Of a stretch of 64,000 nt of DNA, positions 1 to 10,256 are shown piece after piece. The position numbers and the translations under genes are program-made. The notes below the pieces were generated by a model, which saw only the letters and a list, made by a program, of their open reading frames with translations, made no database searches and had not been told where the DNA came from. The first letter of the stretch is position 1, and every line of letters begins with the position of its first letter. Source of the DNA: Spirometra erinaceieuropaei (lineage: Eukaryota > Platyhelminthes > Cestoda > Diphyllobothriidea > Diphyllobothriidae); contig CACRXP010000182.1 in NCBI GenBank assembly GCA_902702965.1, positions 317,705 to 381,704 on the forward strand. The letters run 5' to 3'.

Positions 1-333
1 TTCGCCGCAGGGAATGCCCTTGTGATAGCTGTATTTAGGCGCCGTCTGACTAGTTCGCTCTCTGCGTCTCCTGTAAAAGGCAATCTTATGAATACATCTT
101 TCTTTTCCGCAGTCGCAACAGCGGGCTTTTCAACGCGTTCCCCAATATTTCGGAGGATAAATCTATCTGGGTATCCGTTCTCCCGAAGTGTGTTCCGCAG
201 CTGTTGAAGTTCTTCAATCAATAGTTTCAGGTGAGCAGATGCGTCTCACTCTAGCCGCCAATCCCTAGACTAAATTCCGTTTGATGTTTAGGGGAACAAA
301 ACTGTGGAAATTAACGTATTGTCCCGCCCAGTG
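1..333 (-). pseudogene. PLE family A fragment (linker between RT and endonuclease), cut by window start
   Basis: Read on the minus strand, this translates to the stretch between the reverse transcriptase and the GIY-YIG endonuclease of a Penelope-like element. Visible pieces include an N-F-H-S-F-V-P start, R-x-I-C-S-P-E-T, NGYPDRFILRNIGER and a T-A-I-T-R-A-F-P-A-A segment running off position 1. The same order is seen in the fuller copy at 53450-53760. The RT itself is absent: homology stops near 322-333, at nearly the same element position where the copies at 32487, 42068 and 62218 also begin. Only a piece of the element is present, so no function is expected. Confidence 0.85.
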
Positions 334-1190
334 CCTTAAGTGTCTTTAAGATTACGCCTGTCAATTGTATTTAAATTTGTTAGGCACCGATCGGTCTGGC
401 AGCATGCGCCTTGTGAAAACTCTTCCTCCTTTGACGTTGATATCGGCGAAATTAAACCATATCCTGTTTCCCTTATTGAACCGCAACTCAGTTAATTCAA
501 AAGCGTAAGGAATACTACGAGTATTCGGCAAACTATTTTTGAATCTATACTCTAAATTTCGGCCGTTGGCAAGCCGCCGCACCTGATGTTATGCTAGTTC
601 TTTCAGGATATATCAACGTAAACTTCACAAAAGTTCTATTTTAAAACGTTATTCTTTTTGTGCCTTCATATTTGTTTAGTTTTCAGAATTGTGCTGTTTC
701 CTAAAATAAATTGGCATTTTCAAACAACGCAACACTGCCTTTTATACTCCTTTAAAGTTTCTGATTCCTTTAAGGTTGTTCTTTATAAACACTGATATTG
801 GGTCCACGCACTGGTGTCGTATTTCGAGGGATTAGCAGTCTTTCCTAAATTTTGACACCATTTATGAGTTAGGTAAGTAACTGCTCCTTTCGTAAAATCT
901 TTACCAGCAAAGGCTCATAAGCTTATCAGGTTGTTGATTCCCCTTTACATGGCTTCGTTATTTTTGTCTGGTCTTACTCAGTATAGTCAGATATATTTTC
1001 CTTGTATCTGGCCTCCCCAGTAAAGGTTTTCCGCTCGCATGTACTGACACAATGTCGTGGATTTACTTGCACACCATTTCGCGGTTTTTTTTCTTCTGCT
1101 GGGCACTTATTTAAATAGTATCCAGCAGCAAAATCATGTTTGCAGTCACGTAATTTTCGTATTCTTTAGTCAAACAGTGGAAATCACTAT
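334..1190. other. No recognised feature
   Basis: AT-rich sequence. A 73-codon open frame at 361-582 on the minus strand matches nothing I know and is not a continuation of the neighbouring PLE. I see no repeat shared with the rest of the window. Confidence 0.5.
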
Positions 1191-1198
1191 CGGCAACT

Positions 1199-1330
1199 GT
1201 CTCCGACGATAAATTCGGGTGGGAATTCGAAACGTCAGGCCAATAAATTTCTTGTTCTCGTGATTGCATCTTCTTTTGAAGTGGAAGCCATTTATGCTAA
1301 CAAGCTTAATTGACGGCCGGCCACACATCT
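1199..1330 (+). pseudogene. Decayed family C PLE 3' end with hammerhead-like relic
   Basis: Positions 1199-1240 align with the family C ribozyme-like motif of 4777-4820. GTCT is followed by a degraded core CCGACGA at 1203-1209, an AATTC/GAATT stem, then GAAACGTC and AGGC. The following bases (AATAAA, CTTGTTC, GTGATTGCATC) match the sequence that follows the motif in other copies. U4 of the hammerhead core has become C, so activity is unlikely. Nothing recognisable as endonuclease precedes it. Confidence 0.55.
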
Positions 1331-1749
1331 CTAGATGAGGTAGTTTCTGCTCACTGAGACCTCAAAGTTCCTAAACAAGCAGCTTGACGATCCTTACCGC
1401 AATTACAAGAGTGAAACTATGTTTTACATTGTAAGACGTGAATTGCACAAAGACATAGGCTTGATTTTGCTTATATATGTTGCTGCAAACTCCTAGGAAC
1501 ACTCTGACAAGAGTGGAATTTTATAGAATTGAGAACTTCGATCAATCTCTTTTTAGTAGTTTGTGTATCCAAGGGCTGACATCGATCTTACTTACAATGA
1601 CTGTTATGGAGAAATTCCAGTCCTGTTTTTGCTTATTTCAATCGCTCCTGTCCTTTAGAGTTGCATTTTTTGAGGTCGAGAATGTAATAGGGTGAATTCA
1701 ACTGCCTTTCTTCCATGGTTGGAGAGCTGCGCTGTTTTTTTAAGATTGA
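1331..1749. other. No recognised feature
   Basis: A 72-codon open frame at 1477-1695 has no recognisable family and no visible splice or codon signal. Nothing else stands out. Confidence 0.45.
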
Positions 1750-2440
1750 CAGATTAAGAGGGCAGAATGCGGCTAATGACGCAGTAACGCACAAAGATCA
1801 CGATTTAGCTGGCTTTGACTGGGACTATTGACTGACCGTGCCCTTCTCACGCGGTTAATCACATTGCCCACGCACTGTCTCTTCACAGAATACGTATGTG
1901 GGAGGTCGCTGCGTTCCTTGATTGATTTCGGGCTGGAGAACAAGAACCCAGGCCGCAGCTCACGCGGTCGTCACTTCGTACGAGAATTTTTGTCCTGTCA
2001 AACTCAAAGACGGACGTCATTCCTCCTCACTTCTGCTGCATGGTTCTCCGGCACGCAGTCAGCCAACAAGTGCAATGACCACCAACCTCCCCAGTTTGTG
2101 TCGAGACTTTGTCTGAACTTGGCAATTAGCCACCCGGAGGAGCGTGTGAGGCTAACAGTCTTATTGTCTGCGAGCCAAGTGACCGCGTAAGCGTTACGCC
2201 TAGAATCAAAAAAGATGATGAAATCACAACTAATAATCAATCGGGTGTGGACTATCAAGTAATCATCGTATAAAATACGACCCCAGTAACGACTGCAGGT
2301 GCTGATAATTATGATAGGCATGTGGTGGCATGTCAACTGCGTCCTACAACTACAACATTCCTTGTCTCTGCTGATCATCACCAGTGAGAATTCGAAACGC
2401 CATGCTAATAAACTTCTTGTCCCAGCGATCGCATTTTTTC
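1750..2440 (+). pseudogene. Decayed family C PLE: endonuclease tail, 3' UTR and ribozyme relic
   Basis: The frame at 1828-2190 contains FSGTQSANKCNDHQPP, which corresponds to the tail FSGPQSINKHNDLPVA of the copy at 4364-4801. In PLEs of this kind that E-x-W-x-S-x-x-x-S-I-N-K-H-x-D-L-P segment follows the GIY-YIG domain. The frame is interrupted and the GIY-YIG motifs themselves are not readable. After about 200 bases of 3' UTR, positions 2363-2402 hold a degraded copy of the hammerhead-like motif (GTCTCTG, CTGATCATCACC, GAATTCGAAACG). The motif is followed by the usual AATAAACTTCTTG sequence. Confidence 0.6.
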
Positions 2441-2680
2441 TCCATCTGGACTTCTTCCTGAATGTCGTCGGTTCATCTCTATTAGTTCTCATGGTCATAA
2501 CTACTTGGAGCCACTACTGCTTTTTTATCCGCACCAGATTAGCTAAAACCCGCGTCCTTATCACCGCCATTCCTGAGTGACTCAATAATGGATCGACAGT
2601 ATGGCTCAGTTCCAGTGCGATAAAACAGAGTTCACCGACACACCCCTCAAGATGACTAATTAATCTCTTCAGGCATGGTC

Positions 2681-3121
2681 TTAACATCGACTGTGGAGGA
2701 GGAGATCATGGATTTCACTGATGGATTGTGAACTAGACAGAAAATGACTCAAACAGATTGAAATTTGCGCGGTTGTCATGCCTTTCGCATTATCTGCGAA
2801 ATAACCGGTTGCCAAAGCTTTACGAACGATCACTAGCTTTGAGCAGATGTCGAGCGCAGTAAAATTCAGGAAATCTGTTTTTCTATTCAATGCGGGGAGT
2901 CTTAACAAGCTGATATGCACTACCAATAGGCCAAAAACTCCAGAGTTATTTGGAAACCGTTTCATTCGTAACTTGAAAACACGTGGTTTAAGTTCGAGGA
3001 CTAAAGGTAGACGAAACACAAAAAGAGTATTGAAAGGAATATTGCATCGGCTACAAGCTGCCGAAACCGCTCGAATGGTGTTAAAGCGTAAACCTAGAAG
3101 ACAGGGGGTCATACGGATCAT
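2681..3121 (-). other. Unassigned 146-codon open frame
   Basis: One of the longer open frames of the window. A second frame of 97 codons (2847-3140) lies on the opposite strand over the same bases, so at most one can be real. The minus-strand product has no motif I recognise. The plus-strand product is rich in Arg/Lys near its C-terminus. There is no neighbouring transposon signature. It could be a chance open frame or a piece of an unrecognised element; I make no functional claim. Confidence 0.2.
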
Positions 3122-3734
3122 CTACTCAGAAATAGCATAAGCATGAAACGTTTCTGAATTTTCAGCAAGCAAGCTCTGCCCATAAGGAGATGCAAATTGA
3201 TACCCAAGGTTGGATCTTATGAGAGGATTCGCAAGAACAAATTTTCATAAAACTCGCGTGTCTCGGCGTCTGCGTAAAAACGTTCAATGCCCTTGCGGTA
3301 AACTTTCGTGAATTGGGCACTTTTTCCAACGTGCTGTTTTAGGGAAAAAAACGGCACGGCCGTAATTTATACGTACAGTAGGTGTGTTATCCCATGGAGG
3401 GTTAACCGAAACTATGAAACGAGTTTTCGATCTAAAAAGATAACTTAATCAGAGATGCACCATTAATTGGCGTGCAGCATAAACTCAAGATAGTTCAGCC
3501 GTGTCAGGTTGCTGTATGGGGTGTTAAATCTAGATGAGAGTAGAGATTCGAGAACGCCATTATCATGTAACCTTGCGTACCCTGAACGTGGGGGGAGGGG
3601 GAATGAATTAGCTTGTGCATTGTCGGTGCCAGGGGTTTCCAAAAAGGCCGAGAGCACCTCGAGACCACGCACGCATATAAATCGTTCATAACCTAATGCA
3701 GTGAGTCGAATGTCGCGTACCGAAGTGTGATTAA
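3122..3734. other. No recognised feature
   Basis: Contains three overlapping 60-69-codon open frames (3463-3691) on both strands that look like chance frames. Nothing else is supported. Confidence 0.45.
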
Positions 3735-4176
3735 AGGGCGACGAAACATGCAGGATATAATCACGACATAAACTCTCGTGACCTCTTATTCAACTGCACA
3801 CCGTCATTGTACTTTTATAAGACTGGTCACACAGGGATCGACCTAGAGGGATCAAACGTGGTAGGTGAAATAAAACATCGATTGTTGACCTGATGTTTGG
3901 GTGTGCTTGGCGAGGGGGGGGGGAGGAGAGGGAAGTCATTTAAAACTGTCACGCGTGGCACAGCAGTCAATCAGGCGGAGGAAAGGGATGGGACGGGCGT
4001 GGAGTTGGGGCTATGTACATTCTCAAACTTTATCATGACAATGCGCGGTTAATCACGTGAAACAGCGGCATACAGATTTCAGGTGCCCTTCCCCGGATTA
4101 CTGAGGATTCTGAAAGGCGCGAGAGACGACAATCATCAGAAGATGAAGATGCGATCACTGGAACAAGAAGTTTATT

Positions 4177-4220
4177 TGCCTGACGTTTCGGATTCTCACT
4201 CGAATCCATCATCAGAGACA
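4177..4220 (-). ncRNA. Hammerhead ribozyme-like motif, inverted arm copy
   Basis: Exact mirror of the motif at 4777-4820, on the minus strand of the left inverted-repeat arm. All core bases (CTGATGA, GAAA, GTC) and stems are preserved. Its presence shows that the left arm is a true copy of the PLE 3' end. Confidence 0.6.
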
Positions 4221-4351
4221 TTCGTAGATAGAGGTGAAGGTGGCACCAGGAGTGCAGTATTTATAGCACGTGGCTGCCGTGGGACCGTATGCGCACTGCA
4301 ATTAACAGTTCTCACAATCGCCGCTGGGGTCGTAATTGATACGGCGGTGGC

Positions 4352-4801
4352 TTGGCGGTCCGAGTCCGAGAGGCCGAAATCCTCGCAAGGGGTGACAACC
4401 GCGTGAGCCGCGAGCTGCTCGAGTCATGGTTCTCAGGCCCGCAATCCATCAACAAACACAATGACCTCCCGGTGGCCTATTCCGTATTGCGATTTTCCCT
4501 GGGCAGGAGAATCAGTCACGTGGGGAGGGCGCGGGTGAGCAATTATCACGGTGACAGTGAGCCAGTTTGCCGAGCAATCGTCACACCAGCATCGAGCACG
4601 GATGACGAAATCGCGGCAATTAACAACTCGGACTCGGACCGCCAAGCCACCGCCGCATTAATTACGACCCCAGCGGCGATTGTGAGAACTGTTAATTGCA
4701 GTGCGCATACGGTCCCACGGCAGCCACGTGCTATAAATACTGCACTCCTGGTGCCACCTTCACCTCTATCTACGAATGTCTCTGATGATGGATTCGAGTG
4801 A
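4352..4801 (+). pseudogene. Family C PLE endonuclease C-terminal tail
   Basis: The open frame reads EAEILARGDNRVSRELLES, then WFSGPQSINKHNDLPVAYSV. This is the conserved tail that follows the GIY-YIG nuclease in one PLE group (compare EAWMSTDRSVNRHINLPPPY in the copy at 8659-8937 minus). The real coding end is probably soon after LRFSLGRRISHVGRA; the rest of the frame runs into 3' UTR. The GIY-YIG domain and RT are missing upstream, because the inverted arm begins at 4370. This is therefore a 5'-truncated relic. Confidence 0.75.
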
Positions 4802-4820
4802 GAATCCGAAACGTCAGGCA
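4777..4820 (+). ncRNA. Hammerhead ribozyme-like motif (family C PLE)
   Basis: The order of parts fits a type I hammerhead. Stem I strand TGTCT is at 4777-4781, core CTGATGA at 4782-4788, and one extra T at 4789. Stem II is GGATTC/GAATCC (4790-4795 and 4802-4807) with a GAGTGA loop. GAAA is at 4808-4811, minimal stem III AC/GT at 4811-4814, cleavage-site C at 4815, and stem I strand AGGCA at 4816-4820, which pairs with TGTCT using one G-T pair. PLEs are known to carry hammerheads with very short stem III that act as dimers, and ACGT is self-complementary. The extra T between the core and stem II is unusual and might reduce activity. Confidence 0.6.
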
Positions 4821-5275
4821 AATAAACTTCTTGTTCCAGTGATCGCATCTTCATCTTCTGATGATTGTCGTCTCTCGCGCCTTTCAGAATCCTCGGTAAT
4901 CCGGGGAAGGGCACCTGAAATCTGTATGCCGCTGTTTCACGTGATTAACCTCGCATTGTCATGATAAAGTTTGAGAATGTACATAGCCCCAACTCCACGC
5001 CCGTCCCATCCCTTTCCTCCGCCTGATTGACTGCTGTGCCACGCGTGGCAGTTTTAAATGACTTCCCTCTCCTCCCCCCCCCCTCGCCAAGCACACCCAA
5101 ACATCAGGTCAACAATCGATGTTTTATTTCACCTACCACGTTTGATCCCTCTAGGTCGATCCCTGGGTGAACAGTTTACCTTGTCTTATAAATACACAAT
5201 AACTGTGTGCAGTTGAATAAGATGTTCCCCGATTTTATGACGTCATTATATCCTGCATGTTTCACAACCATTGCC

Positions 5276-5649
5276 TTGTACAAGTTTTTTTTCCGGAAAA
5301 AACAGTGCTTCAAAAATAGATCAGACGGGAGACAATAAGGGCAGAATGACTGACACGGAGGCCGATTTATTGTCTGAACACCACGCCGTTATCGATCTCT
5401 AAGTGCACGTCGGATGTTGGCTGTTTTTGCCACATTTGATCTCCGTCTGCCTCTGACAAGCACCCGGCGAACCGTCATCGGAAATATATACAATAAATTT
5501 TCGTTTTTATGTCATCATCCCCCGAAAAAGACATAGAGGGAACGAGTTCATGGGTCGAAACATATTTGACCTGACCTTACGGAAACTTTCCGTCCCACAG
5601 TCAGAGTAGCGTTGTGGTCTTTCTGTTTGGATTGGTTTGTTCAGCACTT
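5276..5649. other. No recognised feature
   Basis: Flank of the long inverted repeat. No open frame, repeat or RNA motif is recognised. Confidence 0.4.
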
Positions 5650-6330
5650 TTGCGTGTCTCATAGCATCATGGATTTTGATTTGCAGGTTTGCTGACGAAT
5701 AGCTCTGCTCTCCTCGAGGACGGGACTGACCTTAATCTTCACCAGGCAGCTTTTTGGCCTCCCCTTCATCAGCTAGCGGACTGATCATTCGTTACTGCTC
5801 ACACGATCTGCTTTCGGCCTTGCGGACGCCTTCTTGCGGCAGTGTTCCGCGCTGGTCACGTGATCTCCGACCGGCACCTCCGTGGGCGTCACCTGACATT
5901 GCTCTCATGTCCCATTAACCCAGTACGAGCCGATTCTAGGCTTGCGCGTAGCGCCTTGTTGGCATGATGCAGGCCCGTTGTTCGGTCAAGTGCGACTGTC
6001 GAGAAGAAGCGTTCGCGCACCACGCTGACCGGTTCGGAGTTCACAAATGCGTTTTCAAAGACGCGATTTTTGTTCTGCTGCTGAACATTGGCGTAGACGG
6101 GACACCATATTCTCGCGGTTTATTGCAAACTGGTGTCCGTGCACTTCTTAGCCGAGACGTTTATCCGTTTCTCCAACATACCTGGCATCAAGATTCTGGT
6201 ATGCTATGTTGTAGACCACTAACTGTTCTGTTATGAGTAGCCGGCCTTCGGGCATTATGATTTGCAGCCCGATTGTACATCCAGGTTTTTGAGACACGCG
6301 AATTTCATAAGGTTTCAGAGTACTTGCCGT
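5650..6330 (-). pseudogene. Family C-type PLE relic with GIY-YIG endonuclease
   Basis: The minus-strand frame 6148-6333 reads VVYNIAYQNLDARYVGETDK, then RLGTRVHGHQFAINRE. This matches the start of a PLE GIY-YIG nuclease, where the usual form is V-V-Y-x-I-x-C...Y-V-G-E-T-x-R-x-L-x-x-R-x-x-E-H. The frame then continues with stops and shifts through a GC-richer stretch to about 5650, where tail and 3' UTR would be expected. A CTGATGA occurs in that part but without a GAAA partner. The sequence is distinct from families A and B and only loosely alignable with the copy at 8600-9150. Confidence 0.6.
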
Positions 6331-6337
6331 CACTTCT

Positions 6338-6766
6338 ATGCAGTTCTTTACTTGGGGAATCTCCAGTCAGAACTTCGGCTTTTTCTCGCTCAACCGCTCA
6401 GAGCGGGACTTCCTTCGACAATTTCTTTTGAAGTACTTCGGATATCCGTTGGCTTTAAATGGAGCGTCTAAGCACCTCATCTTCTTATTTCTCCCAATGT
6501 TGTCGTTGCAGTGCGTTTTAAAGCATTGGAATCTGGTTTTGACACGACCATCGGAGCGCCTACTTCGGAAGCTGGGGATACGCCAAGTGGGAGACTTTTT
6601 ACGTTGGATCGATGCCCTTATCTTTTTGTCTGCCAGTTTTTTGACTTACGCGCCAAAGAAGGGAAAGCGTTTGCTGGTTTCTTTCTCCGTAGCAACCTGG
6701 AGGGCACGAAAGATTGAATTTGATAATGCATTGAAATTTTCGCAAATATTCCCACGTTACACTTGA
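6338..6766 (+). other. Unassigned 142-codon open frame
   Basis: Open on the plus strand, running into the 3' end of the inverted PLE relic at 6715. It has a hydrophobic, Phe/Leu-rich composition typical of chance frames in AT-rich DNA, and no family is recognised. Probably not a gene. Confidence 0.12.
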
Positions 6767-7345
6767 AAAGTCAAGTTGGATAACACGTGTTTTCGGTACT
6801 TCTTCGTCAGGCCAATACACTTACACGAAGGGATGAAAATGTACAAAACTATCAATATTTATAGGTGTCTCAAAGCCGATTAAGTCATTAACACTCATCT
6901 TCCCCATGCCGCCCGCATGACAAGGTCGGCTGGTTTTGGTCCTCAGAGCTAGGGAAGGGGGCTAAGAGAGTCTTTGGGTGATGTTCTTGGATTGAGTACA
7001 CAGAGTACCCATCATTGTAATTAGGGATTGGAAGCGGCATGTCGTCATCACTTGGGGTTGGCGTTGGCCACGGCAGAGAGAGCGCTTGTCTCAGCGTTTT
7101 CTGACAGCATAACATCGGATTCGCTAGCCGTATGGCCACTGTCTCGGCCGTTGCTAGTATCCGTTGGCGTAGGCCTTTAGAGAAGCATGTTGGTGTCCGG
7201 TAGACAACCTGAAATGCTTCCTTGACATCGACTCGGTGATACGTATCGATTAAATGTGCGGGAATAGAACTCGAAATCCACCGGGTCTCACCTCTGTCTT
7301 GCCAGGCGGGCATATGTTCACGCGCCCTCTTTACCAGGCGTCACA
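6715..7345 (-). pseudogene. PLE family A relic: second half of endonuclease and 3' UTR
   Basis: The minus-strand frame 6888-7313 starts at PAWQDRGETRWISSSI. It continues HLIDTYHRVDVKEAF, KGLRQRILATAETVAIRL and ANPMLCCQKTL, then a Pro/Thr/Ser-rich tail. This is the C-terminal half of the GIY-YIG module seen at 53900-54190. The GIY and YIG strands are missing: homology begins near 7345, just after the G-R-T-T-R-R-L position. The 3' UTR continues to about 6715 and includes the hammerhead-like motif at 6776-6815. This is one of the best-preserved open frames among the PLE copies, but it is truncated. Confidence 0.85.
6776..6815 (-). ncRNA. Hammerhead-like motif, family A
   Basis: On the minus strand: TTGGC, CTGACGA, AGAAGTACC, GAAA, then the palindrome AACACGTGTT, A and TCCAA. 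It resembles the better copy at 54416-54455, but the stem I base next to the cleavage site no longer pairs. Stem II is at most one or two pairs in either copy, so this is a conserved motif rather than a proven ribozyme. Confidence 0.3.
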
Positions 7346-7439
7346 TTGTGCCTTGAAATTTGTAACGTTGGGGTTTTAATCACGACAAATGCGTCATCGA
7401 CGTGTATGGCCATTAGTTTTGGCGAGTATCAGCTGAAAC

Positions 7440-7690
7440 TATCGTGACAGTTAGTCTAGACAGAGGTGGCTATTTATGACCTGTCACACTCAATACCAGA
7501 TTTGGCAGGATCCGGTATTCAAACACAGAATCGGACCATTGAGCGTCTTGAATCTAATTCTTCACCATTGAACCCAGGGTCCGCTACCTTGTCGGTTGTG
7601 ATAGGTCATTTTAGTACGGCCATGGGGTTCGCCAATCGGTTTGCGGGAAATGCTTGGCTCGAGGACTAAATTGAGGGCCCAAAAGCAGGG
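7440..7690 (-). repeat. Possible tRNA-derived short repeat
   Basis: On the minus strand a B-box-like GTTTGAATACCGGATCC and, about 45 bases upstream, an A-box-like TTCAATGGTGAAGAATTAGA have the spacing of a tRNA-type promoter. No other copy was found in the window and no TSD was identified, so this is a weak call. Confidence 0.25.
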
Positions 7691-8599
7691 ACTAAACTGG
7701 TAGATGCTGATCAGTCTTATGTAGCAGACGACATTCTTTACCGTCCTCATTTATCAACCATGGTCTTTCTCTGGGTTAATATGTGGGTCAGGTTCTATCG
7801 CCCACATTAGTTAAAAGCCTGCAACCGTTGACATCCCATTAGAGCTCAAGTAACTCACACCGTATGCTGTGCGTTCACAGGTCAGGCATTCATGGAAAAT
7901 GTTTTACATAGGCAAATTTCGCATGAATAGGTGACATAAACATGGCAGAAACACGTAGGAGAATATTGAGGGAACGCCTGGAACTTCCACGTAAGCCTAA
8001 AATATACCGGTAGGTCAACACGACACCTTTCGTACTTTTGTTATTGAATTTTAGATCACAAGATCGCTAACTTCTAGAGTTTTGAATCTTTAGAAATTAA
8101 ACCAAACATCCTTCTTTTAAAACAGAGTCATAATTTTCAGCCTGTATAGAATGTCCTATTTAGACTAAAGCCCTAATTTCATGCATTTCAAATTTACATC
8201 CATTACCTGTCCAGATTGGACTGACTTCAACTAATAGGAGAACGCATTTAGACCTGCAATGATCAAATGTGACACACACCAGCATATGAAACCTACTGAT
8301 TTGTGTATTGCATTGGTTATTCCTATTGCTTTAGTCCGTCTTTCATTAGTAAGCTAATTTTAAACAAACTTTGTCTGGCAAAAGTGTTTGCATTCAGGTA
8401 GGCTGATGAACAACTAGCGATCTTCGAAACATCCCGTATTGATACTCTGAAATTTAATCTGCAGTATTAATCAGTCTGACAAATTAAGTGCATTAAGGCG
8501 ACCATGATATTTTGAATGAAACTTCAGCTTAGGGGATTTACTGTTGATATATTGACACAATCCCTGTTTTTTCCAAAGGTGTATTCATTTTAAAATAAG
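7691..8599. other. No recognised feature
   Basis: AT-rich sequence without recognisable open frames, repeats or RNA motifs. Confidence 0.45.
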
Positions 8600-9150
8600 A
8601 GTGGGCGTTCACCGGGAGGGGTTTATTTGAGATCCGACGTTTCGGGTAGTTTACTCGTCTACCCATCTTCAGGGACTGGGAGGTCCTGTGCACAGCACTC
8701 CTTCTTATGCGCCCTTTGTCCAATGCGTGATCCGCCAATGCCGCCTGTGTGGCTGCATCCAACCCGCATGTCACCGTGACCTGAATCACCCCCGTCGGCC
8801 GCGGTGATGACTGACGGCCCCCATTGTCCCGCGCCGTGACTGTCCCCCGCTAAGTAGGTTCGTAAAGTCAGATAAGGGGGAGGCAAATTGATGTGGCGGT
8901 TGACAGAGCGGTCGGTGGACATCCAGGCTTCTTGCACTTGCCTTGCTGTGTGATCGCTGCCCGGCCCACAATCTCAACGGCGTCAAAGTTGAAGATGTGT
9001 CCCATTTGCGCCGTCGGCCGGTTTCTTCAACGTATTTGCAACTTCCGCAGCTGCATTGAAGTCGGTAGACAACGGCCGACATCTCCTGCTTTTTTGCCAC
9101 TTGACCGACAGTTCTGGAAAGCACAAAAACCAACCATAAATAGTTAGGGC
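8600..9150 (-). pseudogene. Family C-type PLE relic: GIY-YIG start, tail, 3' UTR, ribozyme motif
   Basis: On the minus strand VVYRLQCSCGSCKYVEETGR (from about 9095) is the GIY-YIG entry, with the second G of Y-V-G-E-T replaced by E. A frameshift follows, then the frame 8659-8937 gives QEAWMSTDRSVNRHINLPPP and YLTLRTYLAGDSHG, the conserved PLE tail. About 200 bases of 3' UTR lead into the hammerhead-like motif at 8632-8676 and a trailing TCTCAAATAAACC. Everything 5' of the endonuclease is missing. The divergence in protein and UTR suggests a subfamily different from that at 3735-5275. Confidence 0.75.
8632..8676 (-). ncRNA. Hammerhead ribozyme-like motif (family C variant)
   Basis: Minus strand: stem I GTCC, core CTGAAGA (position 7 may be any base), one extra T, then stem II GGGTAG/CTACCC (six perfect pairs). 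GAAA follows, then minimal stem III AC/GT, C, and stem I GGAT. Loop and stem sequences differ completely from the copy at 4777-4820 while every pairing is kept, including the one-base insertion. That is covariation-style support for a conserved RNA fold. Confidence 0.6.
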
Positions 9151-10256
9151 GCCAAAGCAATGGGGATTGAATTTCGAATTTAAATTAGCTACGAAGACGT
9201 TTCTTAAGAGGAATTTAAGTTAAATTTTATGAATTCTGAGCAAAAATAAATAAAGTTTATCTTCCCGAATAAATTAACATTTGAGTATACCAGGAATTGG
9301 TGAATATTCTGTTTAAAGCTTTCTCAGGCGCACCTGTTCTTTAATCTTTGGTTTCGGAGCTTTTTATTTCAGTCGTCGTGCGTCTACGGTTGCCTATGTT
9401 CAGCTGTCATTTGTAATTTTAACGGTTGAATATAGAGTTCGTAGCTTGATCAAAATGAAATATTTTAATACTAAAATAAGCATACCTTCTTCTACGCCTC
9501 CGTTGACAAATGAAATTCAATTCGCGGCTTATTCTTGCCGTCAGCCAGCGACCCCAATCCCTGACTATAAGCTCGAGGCCTAGCTCCGAGGCAGGATAGG
9601 TCAGAGCATTTCATTCGCCTACGCATGGACATTTCAAATTTTGACCAAACGGACTTCATCCTCTACTTTAAGGGTAAGAGCTATGCCCGAAGATTAAATG
9701 GTTCTGGCTTAAGCACCCGACACGCAGCCATGGGATCGGGCGCACATCAACATGCATGTGGTAGCACATGACCACTCCTGTGATATAATCAGGATGAATG
9801 GGTGCAGGCATGTTTTGATTGGGTACTAAAAATAATTTCCAACCCAATGCCACCTTCTATCTGAAAATACAGCTCAAATATGACATAGGTACCTGGACGA
9901 TTCACGCATCCGAAAACTACGATTTGTTCTCAAATTATGAAGGCATTGTTGAATGTTCTTTAATGTCGCATGACACAATTTATCTTTATCTACCTGAGCA
10001 TAATTGAGCGCTTTTCAGTGCTACGTGATGTAATTTATCCTCATCTGCCCTTTAAGATAAGTGAATATTCCGAGATATATTTCGTCGTCCTAATATTATT
10101 GGAAAATTTCATATTGTCTACGATGATACAATTCAAACTTCTTGCTTTGGCGACACAAACATGGATGGAGTTTCGCACACAAGATAATTTAGCTGTCTTA
10201 AGGGACATTTATTATCAGGCTAGCCAATTCTAAGTGGCGGAATAGCATTACTAACA
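9151..10256. other. No recognised gene; one short shared segment
   Basis: About 35 bases near 9765-9800 (ACCACTCCTGTGATATAATC) recur near 12940-12975, which suggests an unidentified dispersed repeat. The rest holds only short chance frames. Confidence 0.4.

Larger units (their letters stand above)
3735..5275. repeat. Long inverted repeat made of two opposed PLE 3' ends
   Basis: The left arm (about 3735-4370) and right arm (about 4627-5275) are reverse complements, nearly identical over the inner 480 bases. They include mirrored runs of G (about 3915) and C (about 5080). The 256-base spacer 4371-4626 is present once and encodes the endonuclease tail. The right arm is the natural 3' continuation of that tail: 3' UTR, hammerhead-like motif, then about 450 bases of trailing sequence. 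The left arm is the same region inverted. The simplest reading is one PLE insertion with an inverted, 5'-truncated 3' end attached, a configuration known for Penelope elements. Transcripts across it would fold into a hairpin of about 600 bp. Confidence 0.85.

Noticed and set aside
22..207. Plus-strand open frame at the window start
   Set aside because: It is antisense to a clear PLE protein segment; the same shadow frame appears opposite other PLE copies (53459-53647, 62020-62229).
2847..3140. 97-codon Arg/Lys-rich frame as a small basic protein gene
   Set aside because: It overlaps a longer frame on the other strand and neither has motif, repeat or splice support.
4033..4221. Identical 62-codon proteins at 4033-4221(-) and 4776-4964(+)
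   Set aside because: They are the two arms of the inverted repeat reading through the ribozyme-like motif and trailing sequence, not genes.
5755..5790. Minus-strand CTGATGAAGGGGAGGCC as a possible hammerhead in the 5650-6330 PLE relic
   Set aside because: Stem II partner is followed by AAAAAG rather than GAAA; not foldable to the required core.
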